A stretch of DNA of 64,000 nt from Sphingomonas sanguinis (lineage in GTDB: Bacteria > Pseudomonadota > Alphaproteobacteria > Sphingomonadales > Sphingomonadaceae), in the NCBI RefSeq assembly GCF_019297835.1, contig NZ_CP079203.1, forward strand, positions 3,352,001 through 3,416,000, given 5' to 3'. This document shows positions 9,067 to 20,895 of this stretch, in pieces. Under the pieces are notes generated by a model. The model made no database searches. It saw nothing but the letters and a program-made list of their open reading frames with translations, and was not told the origin of the DNA. Positions within the stretch are counted from its first letter, which is position 1, and the number at the start of each line of letters is the position of its first letter. Both the position numbers and the translations under genes were made by a program.

Positions 9067-9159
9067 ACCCTCACCCTTCCGGCGCTTTGCGCCTCCCTCC
9101 CTCTCCCGGCGGGAGAGGGAAGGGGCCCGCCCGCTGCAAGCGGGTGGGAAGGGTGAGGG
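9067..9159. repeat. Compound inverted repeat between convergent pccA and the lyase gene
   Basis: An outer pair, CCCTCACCCTTCC near 9068-9080 and GGAAGGGTGAGGG near 9147-9159, encloses three small hairpins: GGCGC/GCGCC (9081-9093), TCCCTCTCCC/GGGAGAGGGA (about 9097-9120) and CCCGCCCGCT/AGCGGGTGGG. It fills almost the whole gap between two converging genes and could stop transcription from both sides by structure alone, though no T-run follows. Confidence 0.82.
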
Positions 9160-9163
9160 CGGA

Positions 9164-10006
9164 TCATTCGGCCGGTCGCTGGACAAGCGCCAAGATTCGC
9201 TCCGCCTCCATCAGATGCAGGCGTTCGACCATCTGGCCATCCAGCCGGATCGCGCCCAGCGCCGCTTGCGCGGGATCGGCGAAGGCCTCCACCACCCTCC
9301 GCGCCCAAGCGATCTCGGCCGCGTCCGGGCCGAATCCGGTATTCGCCGCAGCGATCTGATTGGGATGGATCAGCGTCTTGCCGTCGAAGCCCAGACGCCG
9401 CCCTTCGGCACATTCCGCCGCCAGCCGATCGGGTGCGTCGAGGGCGTTGCATACGCCGTCCAGCGCGACCAGCCCAGCGCTCCGGGCGGCGACGACGATC
9501 TGGACGCGCAAGGGCAGCAACGCCTCGGGCGCGGGGGGCGAGGGCAGGCGCATCTCTTTCGCCAGATCGTTCGTCCCCGCGATCAGGGCGGTCAGCCCCA
9601 ACTCCCTCGCGGCCCCTGCGATCGCGCCTAGCGACAGGATTCCGCGACACGTCTCGATCATCGCCCAGAGCGGCACGTCCGGCCCGAGCGCCGCCCGTGC
9701 GGCGGCCAGCGTCGCCACATCGTCGACCTTGGGGATCAGCACAGCCGCCGGAGGCGTTTCTGCCAGCGCGGCGAGGTCTTCGGCTGCATGGGGGCTGTCG
9801 AACCCGTTCGTCCGCACGACGAGCACCCGCTCGCCAAAGCCCCCCTCGCGCACCGCCGCCACCGCCGCGCCGCGCGCCACGGCCTTGGCGTCGGGCGCGA
9901 CCGCGTCCTCCAGGTCAAGGATCACCGCATCGCTGTCCAGCCTACGCGCCTTGGCGATGGCGCGGGGGTTGGAGGCGGGGAGGAACAGGGCGCTGCGCAG
10001 GGTCAT
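9164..10006 (-). CDS. CoA-ester lyase of the CitE/HpcH-HpaI aldolase family
   Basis: The 280-residue protein is a TIM-barrel lyase of the citrate lyase beta-like family, which splits or forms C-C bonds in malyl-, methylmalyl- or citramalyl-CoA using Mg2+. LFLPASNPR at the start, DAVILDLEDAV (metal-binding Asp/Glu strand), WAMIETCRGI (active-site Glu) and FDGKTLIHPNQI are typical. It lies convergent to the propionyl-CoA genes, not in their operon. In animals the relative CLYBL is a citramalyl-CoA lyase that protects B12-dependent mutase from itaconyl-CoA, and a similar job is conceivable here. The true substrate is unknown. Confidence 0.85.
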   Translation of the reverse strand: MTLRSALFLPASNPRAIAKARRLDSDAVILDLEDAVAPDAKAVARGAAVAAVREGGFGERVLVVRTNGFDSPHAAEDLAALAETPPAAVLIPKVDDVATLAAARAALGPDVPLWAMIETCRGILSLGAIAGAARELGLTALIAGTNDLAKEMRLPSPPAPEALLPLRVQIVVAARSAGLVALDGVCNALDAPDRLAAECAEGRRLGFDGKTLIHPNQIAAANTGFGPDAAEIAWARRVVEAFADPAQAALGAIRLDGQMVERLHLMEAERILALVQRPAE

Positions 10007-10083
10007 GGTGCGAGCATAGCGGCGTCACGCCTCTGGTAAAATGGCGGGGGCGCTCCATAATCGAAACCTCGAGGGGGGATGAT

Positions 10084-10527
10084 ATGATCGCGACGCTGTT
10101 GCTGCTGGGGCTGACGATCACGCTTTACGTCTGGCCGGATCTGCCCATCAGCCGCTGGCTGGCGGCCATGCTGGTCGAGGCCCCCGCGCGGCTGCTCGGC
10201 CGGGTCCGTCCGGGGCATTGGGCGATGATGGCGCTGGGGATCGCGCTGTTGGGCCTCGCCATCTGGTTCGAAATCGACGAGATTCGCATGCTGGCCGCGG
10301 CGGCCGCGCCGATGGGCGATCTGGTCATGCTCGCCTCGGCAATCGAATGGGGCGGGGTGGCCGAATTGGCCATGGTGGCGGTGCTGTCCTCCTCGATGCT
10401 GGCGCGCTGGCCTGTTTTCGGCCGCTGGGCCGGGCGGATGTCCGCGAGCCGGACCGCTCGCCCGCGCCGGGTGGAGCGACCCGCCAATGACAGCGACGAC
10501 AGCGAGGGGCGAAGACTCGCCGCCTGA
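10084..10527 (+). CDS. Small membrane protein of unknown function
   Basis: I do not recognise a family. The 147-residue product begins with a hydrophobic segment (MIATLLLLGLTITLYVW, residues 1-17), has a second at about 45-60 (MMALGIALLGLAIWF) and a third, weaker one at 64-100, then a charged, Arg-rich C-terminal tail. ATG at 10084 is the first in-frame Met after a purine-rich GAGGGGGGATGAT leader, which supplies a ribosome-binding site. It is encoded 50 bases upstream of cyoA in the same direction and may be co-transcribed, but nothing in it shows a role in the oxidase. Confidence 0.65.
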   Translation: MIATLLLLGLTITLYVWPDLPISRWLAAMLVEAPARLLGRVRPGHWAMMALGIALLGLAIWFEIDEIRMLAAAAAPMGDLVMLASAIEWGGVAELAMVAVLSSSMLARWPVFGRWAGRMSASRTARPRRVERPANDSDDSEGRRLAA

Positions 10528-10577
10528 TCCCTTTGCGGGGGCGGAACGAAAGCAGCAGGCCGCCGTTCACTCGGTGA

Positions 10578-11465
10578 ATGTTCCGCGATCCGCGCCTCGC
10601 CCAAATTCCCGCGCGTTTTGCGTGCCTTGGGTTGTGCGTCGTCCTTTCCGCCTGTGAGCCGGGCATCCTGGACCCCGCCGGGCCGATCGCGGCGGGCGAG
10701 CGCAGCATCTTTTTCAACTCGCTGGCGGTGATGCTGGCCATCGTGGTGCCGGTCATCATCCTGGCCTTCGCGTTCGGCTGGTGGTTCCGGGCGGGTAATA
10801 CCCGTGCCAAGCATCTGCCCGAATGGGCCTATTCGGGGCGACTGGAGCTGCTGGTCTGGTCGATCCCCGCGCTGGCGATCATGTTCCTGGGCGGCATTGC
10901 CTGGATCGGCAGCCACGATCTCGACCCGCCCAAGCCCATCGCGTCCAAGGCCAGGACGATGACCGTCGAGGTCGTCGCGACCGACTGGAAATGGCTGTTC
11001 CTCTATCCCGAACAGGGGATCGCGACGATAAACCGGCTGGTCGTGCCGGTCGGCACGCCGGTCAAGTTCCGCATCACCTCGGCAGGCGTGATGAACAGCT
11101 TCTTCGTGCCGCAGCTGGGCAGCCAGATCTACGCCATGTCGGGCATGGACTCGACGCTCCACCTGCGCGCCGACAACGCCGGGCGCTATCGCGGGCTGTC
11201 GGCGCATTATAGCGGGGAGGGCTTTGCCGATATGGACTTCTTCGTCGATGCGGTGCCGCAGGCCAGCTTCGATCGCTTCGTCGCGACCGCGCAGGGAGGA
11301 CAGGGCAAGACGCTCGACTGGAATGAGTTCGTCGCCATGGCGCATCCCAGCCGCAACGTCCGCCCCGCCAGCTATCCCAGGCTCCAGCCTGGCCTTTACG
11401 ACCAGATCGTCATGAGGAACGGCGCGCCCGAGGGTGAAAAAGCCAAGGACGGGCGCGAGCAATGA
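10578..11465 (+). CDS. cyoA: Quinol oxidase (cytochrome bo-type) subunit II, lipoprotein
   Basis: This is subunit II of a heme-copper quinol oxidase that oxidises ubiquinol and reduces O2. A lipobox LSAC (Cys at about 26) marks a lipoprotein, followed by two transmembrane helices (about 45-68 and 88-110) and a periplasmic cupredoxin domain ([15 protein letters not shown] ... [18 protein letters not shown]). The CuA-ligating Cys pair of cytochrome c oxidases is absent, so electrons come from quinol. The length (295) is near E. coli CyoA (315). First gene of cyoABCD; it overlaps cyoB by ATGA. Confidence 0.94.
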   Translation: MFRDPRLAQIPARFACLGLCVVLSACEPGILDPAGPIAAGERSIFFNSLAVMLAIVVPVIILAFAFGWWFRAGNTRAKHLPEWAYSGRLELLVWSIPALAIMFLGGIAWIGSHDLDPPKPIASKARTMTVEVVATDWKWLFLYPEQGIATINRLVVPVGTPVKFRITSAGVMNSFFVPQLGSQIYAMSGMDSTLHLRADNAGRYRGLSAHYSGEGFADMDFFVDAVPQASFDRFVATAQGGQGKTLDWNEFVAMAHPSRNVRPASYPRLQPGLYDQIVMRNGAPEGEKAKDGREQ

Positions 11466-13474
11466 GTTTCACGGGCAAGCTCGGCTGGGACTCGATCCCG
11501 TTCCACGAACCGCTGCCCCTGGTGTCGGCGGGCGTCATCGGGCTGGTCCTGCTGGGCGTCTTCATCTGGGTGTGGCGGCGTGGGCATCTGCCCTACATCT
11601 GGAACGAATGGATCACGAGCGTCGACCATAAGCGGATCGGCGTCATGTATTGTCTGCTGGCGGGCGTCATGCTGCTGCGCGGCTTTTCGGACGCGCTGCT
11701 GATGCGGTCGCAACAGGCGATCGCCTACGGTAATGAAGGCTATCTGCCGCCCGATCATTACGACCAGATCTTCTCGGCGCATGGCACGATCATGATCTTC
11801 TTCGTGGCGATGCCGTTCATGATCGGGTTGATGAATTTCGTCGTGCCGCTGCAACTGGGCGTGCGCGATGTGGCATTCCCGACGCTCAACTCTGTGAGTT
11901 TCTGGCTGACCGCCAGCGGCGCGCTGCTCATCAATATGAGCCTGGTCATCGGCGAGTTCGCCAAGACCGGCTGGCTGGTCTATCCGCCGCTGTCGGAGCT
12001 GCGTTTCTCGCCCGGCGTGGGCGTCGATTATTATCTATGGGCGCTCCAGATATCGGGGATGGGGACGCTGCTATCGGGCGTGAACCTCGTCACCACCATC
12101 TTGAAGATGCGCGCACCCGGCATGGGTTACAGCCGGATGCCGATGTTCACTTGGACGTCACTGGCCTCCAACCTGCTGATCGTCGCGGCCTTTCCGGTGC
12201 TGACCGCCGTGCTCGGCATGCTGATCCTCGACCGTTATCTCGGCTTCCACTTCTTCACGCCCGAAGCGGGCGGCAACCAGATGATGTTCGTCAACCTCAT
12301 CTGGGCCTGGGGGCACCCGGAAGTCTACATCCTCATCCTGCCCGCCTTCGGGGTGTTTTCCGAGATCATCTCGACCTTCTCGTCCAAGCCTTTGTTCGGC
12401 TATCGATCGATGGTCATCGCGACCATGGTGATCTGCATCCTGTCCTTCATGGTCTGGCTGCACCATTTCTTCACCATGGGGGCCGGGGCCGATGTAAACG
12501 GCTTCTTCGGCATCACGACGATGATCATCGCGGTGCCGACGGGGGTGAAGGTCTTTAACTGGCTGTTCACCATGTATGGCGGGCGCATCCGCTATACGTC
12601 GATGATGCTGTGGTCGATCGGGTTCATCGTGACCTTCGTGATCGGCGGCATGACCGGCGTGATGCTGGCGGTGCCCCCGGCCGATTTCGTGTTGCACAAC
12701 TCGCTGTTCCTGGTCGCGCATTTCCATAACGTCATCATCGGCGGCGTGCTGTTCGGCGCCTTTGCGGGCTTCACCTTCTGGTTCCCCAAGATGTTCGGCT
12801 TCACCCTGGACGAGACCTGGGGCAAGCGCGCCTTCTGGCTGTGGATCAGCGGCTTCTACGTCGCCTTCATGCCGCTCTATGTCCTCGGCCTGATGGGCAT
12901 GACGCGCCGGATGCAGCATTATGACGTGCCGGGCTGGCATCCCTGGCTGCTGGTCGCGGGCGTCGGCGCGCTGCTGATCGCCGCCGGCATCGCGTGTCAG
13001 GTCATGATGCTTTACGTCTCGATCAAGACGCGGGCCGACCGGATCGACGAAAGCGGCGACCCCTGGGACGGGCGCACGCTGGAATGGATCACCACCTCGC
13101 CGCCGCCCGCCTTCAACTTTGCGGTGCTGCCCGATGTGAAGGGCGAGGAAGCCTATTGGGGCATCAAGGCGAAGGCGCGCGAGAACCGCGCCTTGTCCGA
13201 TCGCCCCGATTACGAGCCGATCGAGATGCCGCGCAATTCGCCGACGGGGATCGTCGCGGCCTTCTTTGCCACGGCCATGGGCTTTGCGCTGATCTGGCAT
13301 ATCTGGTGGCTGGTCGTTCTGGGCTTCTTCGGCGCGTGGGGGACGTTCATCGTCTTCGCATGGCGGGACAAGGCCGAGTATGAAATCCCGGTCGAGGAGG
13401 TCGAACGGCTGGACCAGGCCCGCCGCCGCAGCAAGGCGACGCTGCTCGACCTGCCCGAAGAGGCACTGTCATGA
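11462..13474 (+). CDS. cyoB: Quinol oxidase subunit I (catalytic)
   Basis: The 670-residue polytopic protein binds low-spin heme and the heme-CuB centre where O2 is reduced and protons are pumped. [12 protein letters not shown] holds the CuB His cross-linked to Tyr, [10 protein letters not shown] the next two CuB His residues, and [12 protein letters not shown] the two heme ligands; HGTIMIFF carries the first heme-ligand His. About 14-15 hydrophobic helices are evident, as in bo-type oxidases. It starts in the cyoA stop and ends in the cyoC start, indicating translational coupling. Confidence 0.97.
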   Translation: MSFTGKLGWDSIPFHEPLPLVSAGVIGLVLLGVFIWVWRRGHLPYIWNEWITSVDHKRIGVMYCLLAGVMLLRGFSDALLMRSQQAIAYGNEGYLPPDHYDQIFSAHGTIMIFFVAMPFMIGLMNFVVPLQLGVRDVAFPTLNSVSFWLTASGALLINMSLVIGEFAKTGWLVYPPLSELRFSPGVGVDYYLWALQISGMGTLLSGVNLVTTILKMRAPGMGYSRMPMFTWTSLASNLLIVAAFPVLTAVLGMLILDRYLGFHFFTPEAGGNQMMFVNLIWAWGHPEVYILILPAFGVFSEIISTFSSKPLFGYRSMVIATMVICILSFMVWLHHFFTMGAGADVNGFFGITTMIIAVPTGVKVFNWLFTMYGGRIRYTSMMLWSIGFIVTFVIGGMTGVMLAVPPADFVLHNSLFLVAHFHNVIIGGVLFGAFAGFTFWFPKMFGFTLDETWGKRAFWLWISGFYVAFMPLYVLGLMGMTRRMQHYDVPGWHPWLLVAGVGALLIAAGIACQVMMLYVSIKTRADRIDESGDPWDGRTLEWITTSPPPAFNFAVLPDVKGEEAYWGIKAKARENRALSDRPDYEPIEMPRNSPTGIVAAFFATAMGFALIWHIWWLVVLGFFGAWGTFIVFAWRDKAEYEIPVEEVERLDQARRRSKATLLDLPEEALS

Positions 13475-14106
13475 GCGGGGCGGCGCAGACGCATGATCCC
13501 AACAAGCTGGGCCGTTCGGCCGAGCCGAACCCGGACGGCCCCGCGCCCAAGCGGGTGGTGGTGTCCTATGGCTTCTGGATCTTCCTGCTGTCGGACTTCA
13601 TCCTGTTCGCCTGCTTCTTTGCCGGATATGCGGTTCTGAAGGATGCGACGGCGGGCGGTCCCTCGGGCAAGGACCTGTTCGAGCTGAAGCTGGTCGAGAC
13701 GGAGACGGTGCTGCTGCTCCTGTCCAGCTTCGCCTGCGGGCTGGCGGGGATTGCCACGCTGGCGCGCGACATGCGCTGGTTCCAGATCGCGATGGCGGCG
13801 ACCGGGTTGCTCGGTGCGGGCTTCCTGGCGCTGGAGACCTATGAGTTCCTGCACCTGATCGGCGAGGGGGCAGGGCCGGGGCGCAGTGCGTTCCTGTCGG
13901 CCTTTTTTGCGCTGGTCGGATGCCATGGGCTGCACGTCCTGCTGGGCATGCTCTGGCTGACGACGATGATGGCGCAGGCCTGGGCCAAGGGGTTCCGCGA
14001 GGATATCCTGCGCCGCATCCTGTGCTTCAGCCTGTTCTGGCACGCGCTCGACATCATCTGGGTGGCGCTGTTCACCATGGTTTACCTGATGGGAGTGCGC
14101 GGATGA
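13471..14106 (+). CDS. cyoC: Quinol oxidase subunit III
   Basis: The 211-residue inner-membrane protein is subunit III of the bo-type oxidase. It shows five hydrophobic helices, starting after a polar N terminus, with [19 protein letters not shown] as the first and the conserved [14 protein letters not shown] and [13 protein letters not shown] segments of the CoxC/CyoC family. The length matches E. coli CyoC (204). It overlaps both neighbours by four bases. The role is structural support of subunit I and proton entry; it binds no metal. Confidence 0.96.
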   Translation: MSGAAQTHDPNKLGRSAEPNPDGPAPKRVVVSYGFWIFLLSDFILFACFFAGYAVLKDATAGGPSGKDLFELKLVETETVLLLLSSFACGLAGIATLARDMRWFQIAMAATGLLGAGFLALETYEFLHLIGEGAGPGRSAFLSAFFALVGCHGLHVLLGMLWLTTMMAQAWAKGFREDILRRILCFSLFWHALDIIWVALFTMVYLMGVRG

Positions 14107-14486
14107 GCGAGCGGCCCGACGAGGAAATGGCCCGCGACGAAACCGCGCCGGGCGTGGAGAGCGAGAAGGACTCGGTCGTAGGCGGCATCCGCAGCTATGC
14201 GATCGGGCTGGTCGCCGCCGCGATCCTGACGGCGGCGTCCTTTGCACTGGTTCAGTTCGATATCGTCTGGGGGCCCGCCGTCCCCGCCGCACTGGTCGCG
14301 CTGGCGATCGGGCAGATGGGGGTGCACCTGGTGTTCTTCCTCCACATCACGACCGGGCCGGACAACAGCAACAATGTGCTGGCGCTATTGTTCGGCATCC
14401 TGATCGTGGCACTGGTGCTGCTGGGCTCGATCTGGATCATGGGGCATCTGAACCACAATCTGATGGGACCGATGGCGACGCCTTAG
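14103..14486 (+). CDS. cyoD: Quinol oxidase subunit IV
   Basis: The 127-residue protein ends the oxidase operon. A charged N-terminal tail of about 35 residues precedes three transmembrane helices (SYAIGLVAAAILTAASFALV, a middle helix ending in HLVFFLHI, and VLALLFGILIVALVLLGSIW), the pattern of CyoD (COX4_pro). It assists assembly of subunits I and III. ATG at 14103 overlaps the cyoC stop. No cyoE (heme O synthase) follows: the next gene, glgX, converges, and the two stop codons overlap (14483-14486). Confidence 0.94.
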   Translation: MSERPDEEMARDETAPGVESEKDSVVGGIRSYAIGLVAAAILTAASFALVQFDIVWGPAVPAALVALAIGQMGVHLVFFLHITTGPDNSNNVLALLFGILIVALVLLGSIWIMGHLNHNLMGPMATP

Positions 14487-16279
14487 CTTTCCAGTGCAGT
14501 GCCCCGGATGGCGGAGACGCCATGCGTGCGGTCGAAGCGCAGGATCAGGCTCTGGTCGCCCATCGGCAGATGAAGGGCAAAGCCGTCGCCCTTGTCCCAA
14601 TCCCCCGGCGTCATCGGCACCCCGGACAGGGTGCGCCATTCGGCCCCGGCCAGCCAGTCGGTCCAGTCCACCGGCGTATCTCTGCGGAAGGCGCTGAGCT
14701 GTGCGACGAAATCCTCCCGCGCCTCGTCGCGAGCCTCCCAGTCGAGCCATGTCGTCTCGTTGTCCTGGGCATAGCCGTTGTTGTTGCCGTTCTGACTGCG
14801 GCCGAACTCGTCGCCTGCGGTCAGCATCGGCGTGCCGCGCGACAGGAACAGGGTCGCGAGCATCGCGCGGACCGAACGGGTGCGGCCGGCGCGGATGGAG
14901 GGATCGTCTGTCGGCCCTTCCTGCCCATGGTTCCACGACACCTCGTCGCCATGCCCGTCGCGATTGTCCTCGCCATTGGCGTGGTTGTGGCGCCCGGCAT
15001 AGGCGGCCAGATCGGCGAGGGTGAAGCCGTCATGTGCCGCGACGAAGTTGACCGAGCGGCTGGCGGCGCTGGCGAACACATCCGCCGAGCCTGCGATTCG
15101 CGTCGCCAGATCGCCCGCCCTACCGTCGCTGCGCCAGAAGCGGCGGACCTGGTCGCGGTACTTGTCGTTCCACTCCAGCCAATGCTCGGGGAAAGCTCCG
15201 AGCTGATAGCCGCCTGGGCCGATGTCCCAGGGCTCGGCGATCATGACGCGGGTCGAGAGGATCGGGTCGGCGGCGATCTCGGCGAAGATCGGCGCGCGGG
15301 CGTCGAAGCCTGGTCCGCGCGCCAGCACCGGCGCCAGGTCGAAGCGGAAGCCGTCCACGCCTGCCCGCGCGAAATGGCGCAGGCTGTCGAGGATCATCGC
15401 ACGGACGCCGGGGCGGCTGGCGTCGAGCGTGTTGCCGGTGCCTGCGTCGTTGATGAGCGTGCCGTCCGTCCGCGCATAGGCATCCGGGTCCAGCCCGCGA
15501 AAGGAGAGCGTGCCGCCATGGACGTCACTTTCGCCCATATGGTTGAACACCAGGTCGAGGATGATGCCGATCCCGGCCTGCCGCAGCGCCGCGACGGTCG
15601 AGACCAATTCGGCGACGCCGCCCGGCACCCGCTCCGGGCACAGCGCCATCGGCACCACCGGATTGTAACCCCAGGCATTGCGCAGGCCGAGCGGTGGCAG
15701 ATGGCGCTCGTCGATGGCGGCGGTGATCGGCATGAGCTCGACCGCCGCGACGCCCAGCTTGCGCAGATGGTCCAGCACGGCGGGATGGGCGAGCGCCGCC
15801 AAGGTGCCGCGCTGTTCGGGCGGGATGGCGGGGTGGCGCATGGTGAAGCCGCGCACATTGAGTTCGTAGATCAGTCCGCCCGGCCGGAACAGCGGCGGAG
15901 CGGGGGTGTCATTCAGCGGCGTGACGACACGGGCGCGCGGGACGATGTCGGCGGTGTCTTCGCCATAGGCCGCCAGACGCGGCGACTGGATGAAGGGGCG
16001 GTCGAGTTCGAGCGCGTAAGGATCGACCAGCAGCTTGGCAGGGTCGAACCACAGGTTGCGGGCCGGGTCGTATTCACCGTGGGCGCGGTAGCCATAGAGA
16101 TGGTTCGTGCCCGGGGCGGTAGCGACCCACACATCGCCGTCGCGGGTCATCGTGAGACGGCGTTCGTCTGCGCCGTCGAACAGGCATAGCTCCACCCGCT
16201 CGGCGGTCGAGCACACGGCGAAGCGGGTGCCGCCGGGGACGGGGGTGGCGCCAAGGGGCTGGGCAGACTGATTCGTCAT
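14483..16279 (-). CDS. glgX: Glycogen debranching enzyme GlgX
   Basis: GlgX is a GH13 isoamylase-type enzyme that removes the short branches left by glycogen phosphorylase. The 598-residue protein has an N-terminal CBM48-like domain (to about 120), then the TIM barrel: IILDLVFNHMGE (region I), GFRFDLAPVLAR with the nucleophile Asp, MIAEPWDIG with the acid/base Glu, and FVAAHDGFTL with the third carboxylate. Family members are often 650-700 residues, so this is a somewhat short form. It is the last gene of the minus-strand glycogen operon, separated from pgm by a palindromic repeat occupying its leader. Confidence 0.93.
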   Translation of the reverse strand: MTNQSAQPLGATPVPGGTRFAVCSTAERVELCLFDGADERRLTMTRDGDVWVATAPGTNHLYGYRAHGEYDPARNLWFDPAKLLVDPYALELDRPFIQSPRLAAYGEDTADIVPRARVVTPLNDTPAPPLFRPGGLIYELNVRGFTMRHPAIPPEQRGTLAALAHPAVLDHLRKLGVAAVELMPITAAIDERHLPPLGLRNAWGYNPVVPMALCPERVPGGVAELVSTVAALRQAGIGIILDLVFNHMGESDVHGGTLSFRGLDPDAYARTDGTLINDAGTGNTLDASRPGVRAMILDSLRHFARAGVDGFRFDLAPVLARGPGFDARAPIFAEIAADPILSTRVMIAEPWDIGPGGYQLGAFPEHWLEWNDKYRDQVRRFWRSDGRAGDLATRIAGSADVFASAASRSVNFVAAHDGFTLADLAAYAGRHNHANGEDNRDGHGDEVSWNHGQEGPTDDPSIRAGRTRSVRAMLATLFLSRGTPMLTAGDEFGRSQNGNNNGYAQDNETTWLDWEARDEAREDFVAQLSAFRRDTPVDWTDWLAGAEWRTLSGVPMTPGDWDKGDGFALHLPMGDQSLILRFDRTHGVSAIRGTALES

Positions 16280-16295
16280 GGTGCGATCATTTCAA

Positions 16296-16432
16296 ATCCT
16301 CCCCTGCAAGGGGAGGGGGACCAGCGAAGCTGGTGGAGGGGTGTCACCGCTGGTGCGTGCGGTATGACCTCGAAACCGGGGACACCCCTCCGTCAGCGCT
16401 TTGCGCTGCCACCTCCCCTTGCAGGGGAGGAA
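16296..16432. repeat. TTCCTCCCC-type palindromic repeat, copy 2, between pgm and glgX
   Basis: A 137-bp element with ends ATCCTCCCCTGCAAGGGG and CCCCTTGCAGGGGAGGAAT fills nearly all the space between the pgm stop (16444) and glgX start (16279). Inner stems pair GGAGGGGTGTC (about 16335) with GACACCCCTCC (16381-16391), and there are small hairpins ACCAGCGAAGCTGGT and CAGCGCTTTGCGCTG. In the polycistronic mRNA it would fold just upstream of the glgX start, so it may lower translation or protect the upstream message. Confidence 0.92.
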
Positions 16433-16443
16433 TTGTAGGGGCC

Positions 16444-19547
<3,104 letters not shown>

Positions 19548-19555
19548 GGGGACTT

Positions 19556-20818
19556 TCAGTTGGCCAGACGGTCGATCATCGGCTGGGTGATCAGGCAGAT
19601 GCCCTTGTCGGTGCGCCGGAACCGGTGTGCGTCGAGCACCGGGTCTTCCCCGACCACCAGCCCGTCGGGAATCCTGACGCCGCGGTCGAGGATCACGCGC
19701 CGCAGCTGCGCGCCGCGTCCGATCTGGCAGAAGGGCAGGACGACCGCCTCGTTGAGCGAGGCGAAGCTGTGCGTGCGCACCCCCGTCGACAGCAGCGAGC
19801 GGTTGATGGTCGAGCCGGACACGATGCAGTCGCCCGCGACGAGGCTGGCCACCGCCGACCCGCGCCGTCCCTCGACGTCATGGACGAACTTGGCGGGCGG
19901 CGTGATCTCGGCATAGGTCCAGAGTGGCCAGCTACGGTCGTAGAGGTCGAGCTGCGGCACCACGTCGGTCAGGTCGAGGCTGGCCTCCCAATAGGCATCG
20001 ACCGTGCCGACATCGCGCCAATAGGCGCCGGGTTCGTCGTCGGAACGGACGCAACTGGCGGAGAAGCGGTGCGCCTGCGCTTTGCCGTGCTCGACCAGAT
20101 AGGGGATGATGTCCTTGCCGAAGTCGCGCGACGAGCCGGGGGTGGCGGCATCGCGGCGCAGCTGCTCGAACAGGAAGGCGGTGCGGAAGACATAGATGCC
20201 CAGCGACGCCAGCGACACGCCCGGATTGCCGGGAATGGAGGGCGGATCGGCGGGCTTTTCGACGAAATCGACGATGCGGTCGGTCTCGTCAACATGCATC
20301 ACGCCGAACGCGCTGGCCTCTGCGCAGGGGACTTCCAGACAGGCGACGGTGACGTCGGCACCGCTGTCGCAATGCTGCTGGAGCATCAGCTCATAGTCCA
20401 TCTTGTAGACATGGTCGCCCGCCAGGATGACCATGAATTCGGGCGCATAGCTTTCGATGATGTCGATATTCTGGAACACCGCGTCGGCGGTGCCCTCATA
20501 CCATTGGAATTCGCTGATCCGCTGGCTGGCGGGCAGGATGTCGAAGCTCTCGTTGCGTTCGTCGCGCAGGAAGTTCCAGCCGCGCTGGAGGTGGCGGATC
20601 AGCGAATGCGCCTTGTACTGGGTCGCCACGCCGATGCGGCGGATGCCCGAGTTGATCGCGTTGGACAGGGCAAAGTCGATGATCCGGGCCTTGCCGCCGA
20701 AATAGACGGCGGGCTTGGCGCGGGTGTCGGTCATTTCCATGAGGCGGCTGCCACGGCCGCCCGCCAGCACATAGGCCATGGCATCGCGCGCCAGCGGTTG
20801 TCCGCGCCTCAGGTCCAT
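19556..20818 (-). CDS. glgC: Glucose-1-phosphate adenylyltransferase
   Basis: The 420-residue enzyme makes ADP-glucose from ATP and glucose-1-phosphate, the committed and usually allosterically controlled step of glycogen synthesis. [17 protein letters not shown] is the nucleotide-binding loop, [19 protein letters not shown] the sugar-phosphate segment, and FVEKPADPP contains the Glc-1-P-binding Lys. The C-terminal third is a left-handed beta-helix-like region ([19 protein letters not shown]). A strong ribosome-binding site, AGGAGACGG, precedes ATG at 20818. A 77-base gap to glgB holds no clear terminator. Confidence 0.97.
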   Translation of the reverse strand: MDLRRGQPLARDAMAYVLAGGRGSRLMEMTDTRAKPAVYFGGKARIIDFALSNAINSGIRRIGVATQYKAHSLIRHLQRGWNFLRDERNESFDILPASQRISEFQWYEGTADAVFQNIDIIESYAPEFMVILAGDHVYKMDYELMLQQHCDSGADVTVACLEVPCAEASAFGVMHVDETDRIVDFVEKPADPPSIPGNPGVSLASLGIYVFRTAFLFEQLRRDAATPGSSRDFGKDIIPYLVEHGKAQAHRFSASCVRSDDEPGAYWRDVGTVDAYWEASLDLTDVVPQLDLYDRSWPLWTYAEITPPAKFVHDVEGRRGSAVASLVAGDCIVSGSTINRSLLSTGVRTHSFASLNEAVVLPFCQIGRGAQLRRVILDRGVRIPDGLVVGEDPVLDAHRFRRTDKGICLITQPMIDRLAN

Positions 20819-20895
20819 CGTCCGTCTCCTGTCCGTATGTTAGTGTCGCAACGCTTGATCGGCGCGTTGTTATTCCAGGCAAATTCGATTGCGGT

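Noticed and set aside
14522..16189. Open frame of 555 codons opposite glgX
   Set aside because: It lies wholly within glgX, with a shadow composition rich in Ala, Arg, Gly and Asp and no family resemblance.
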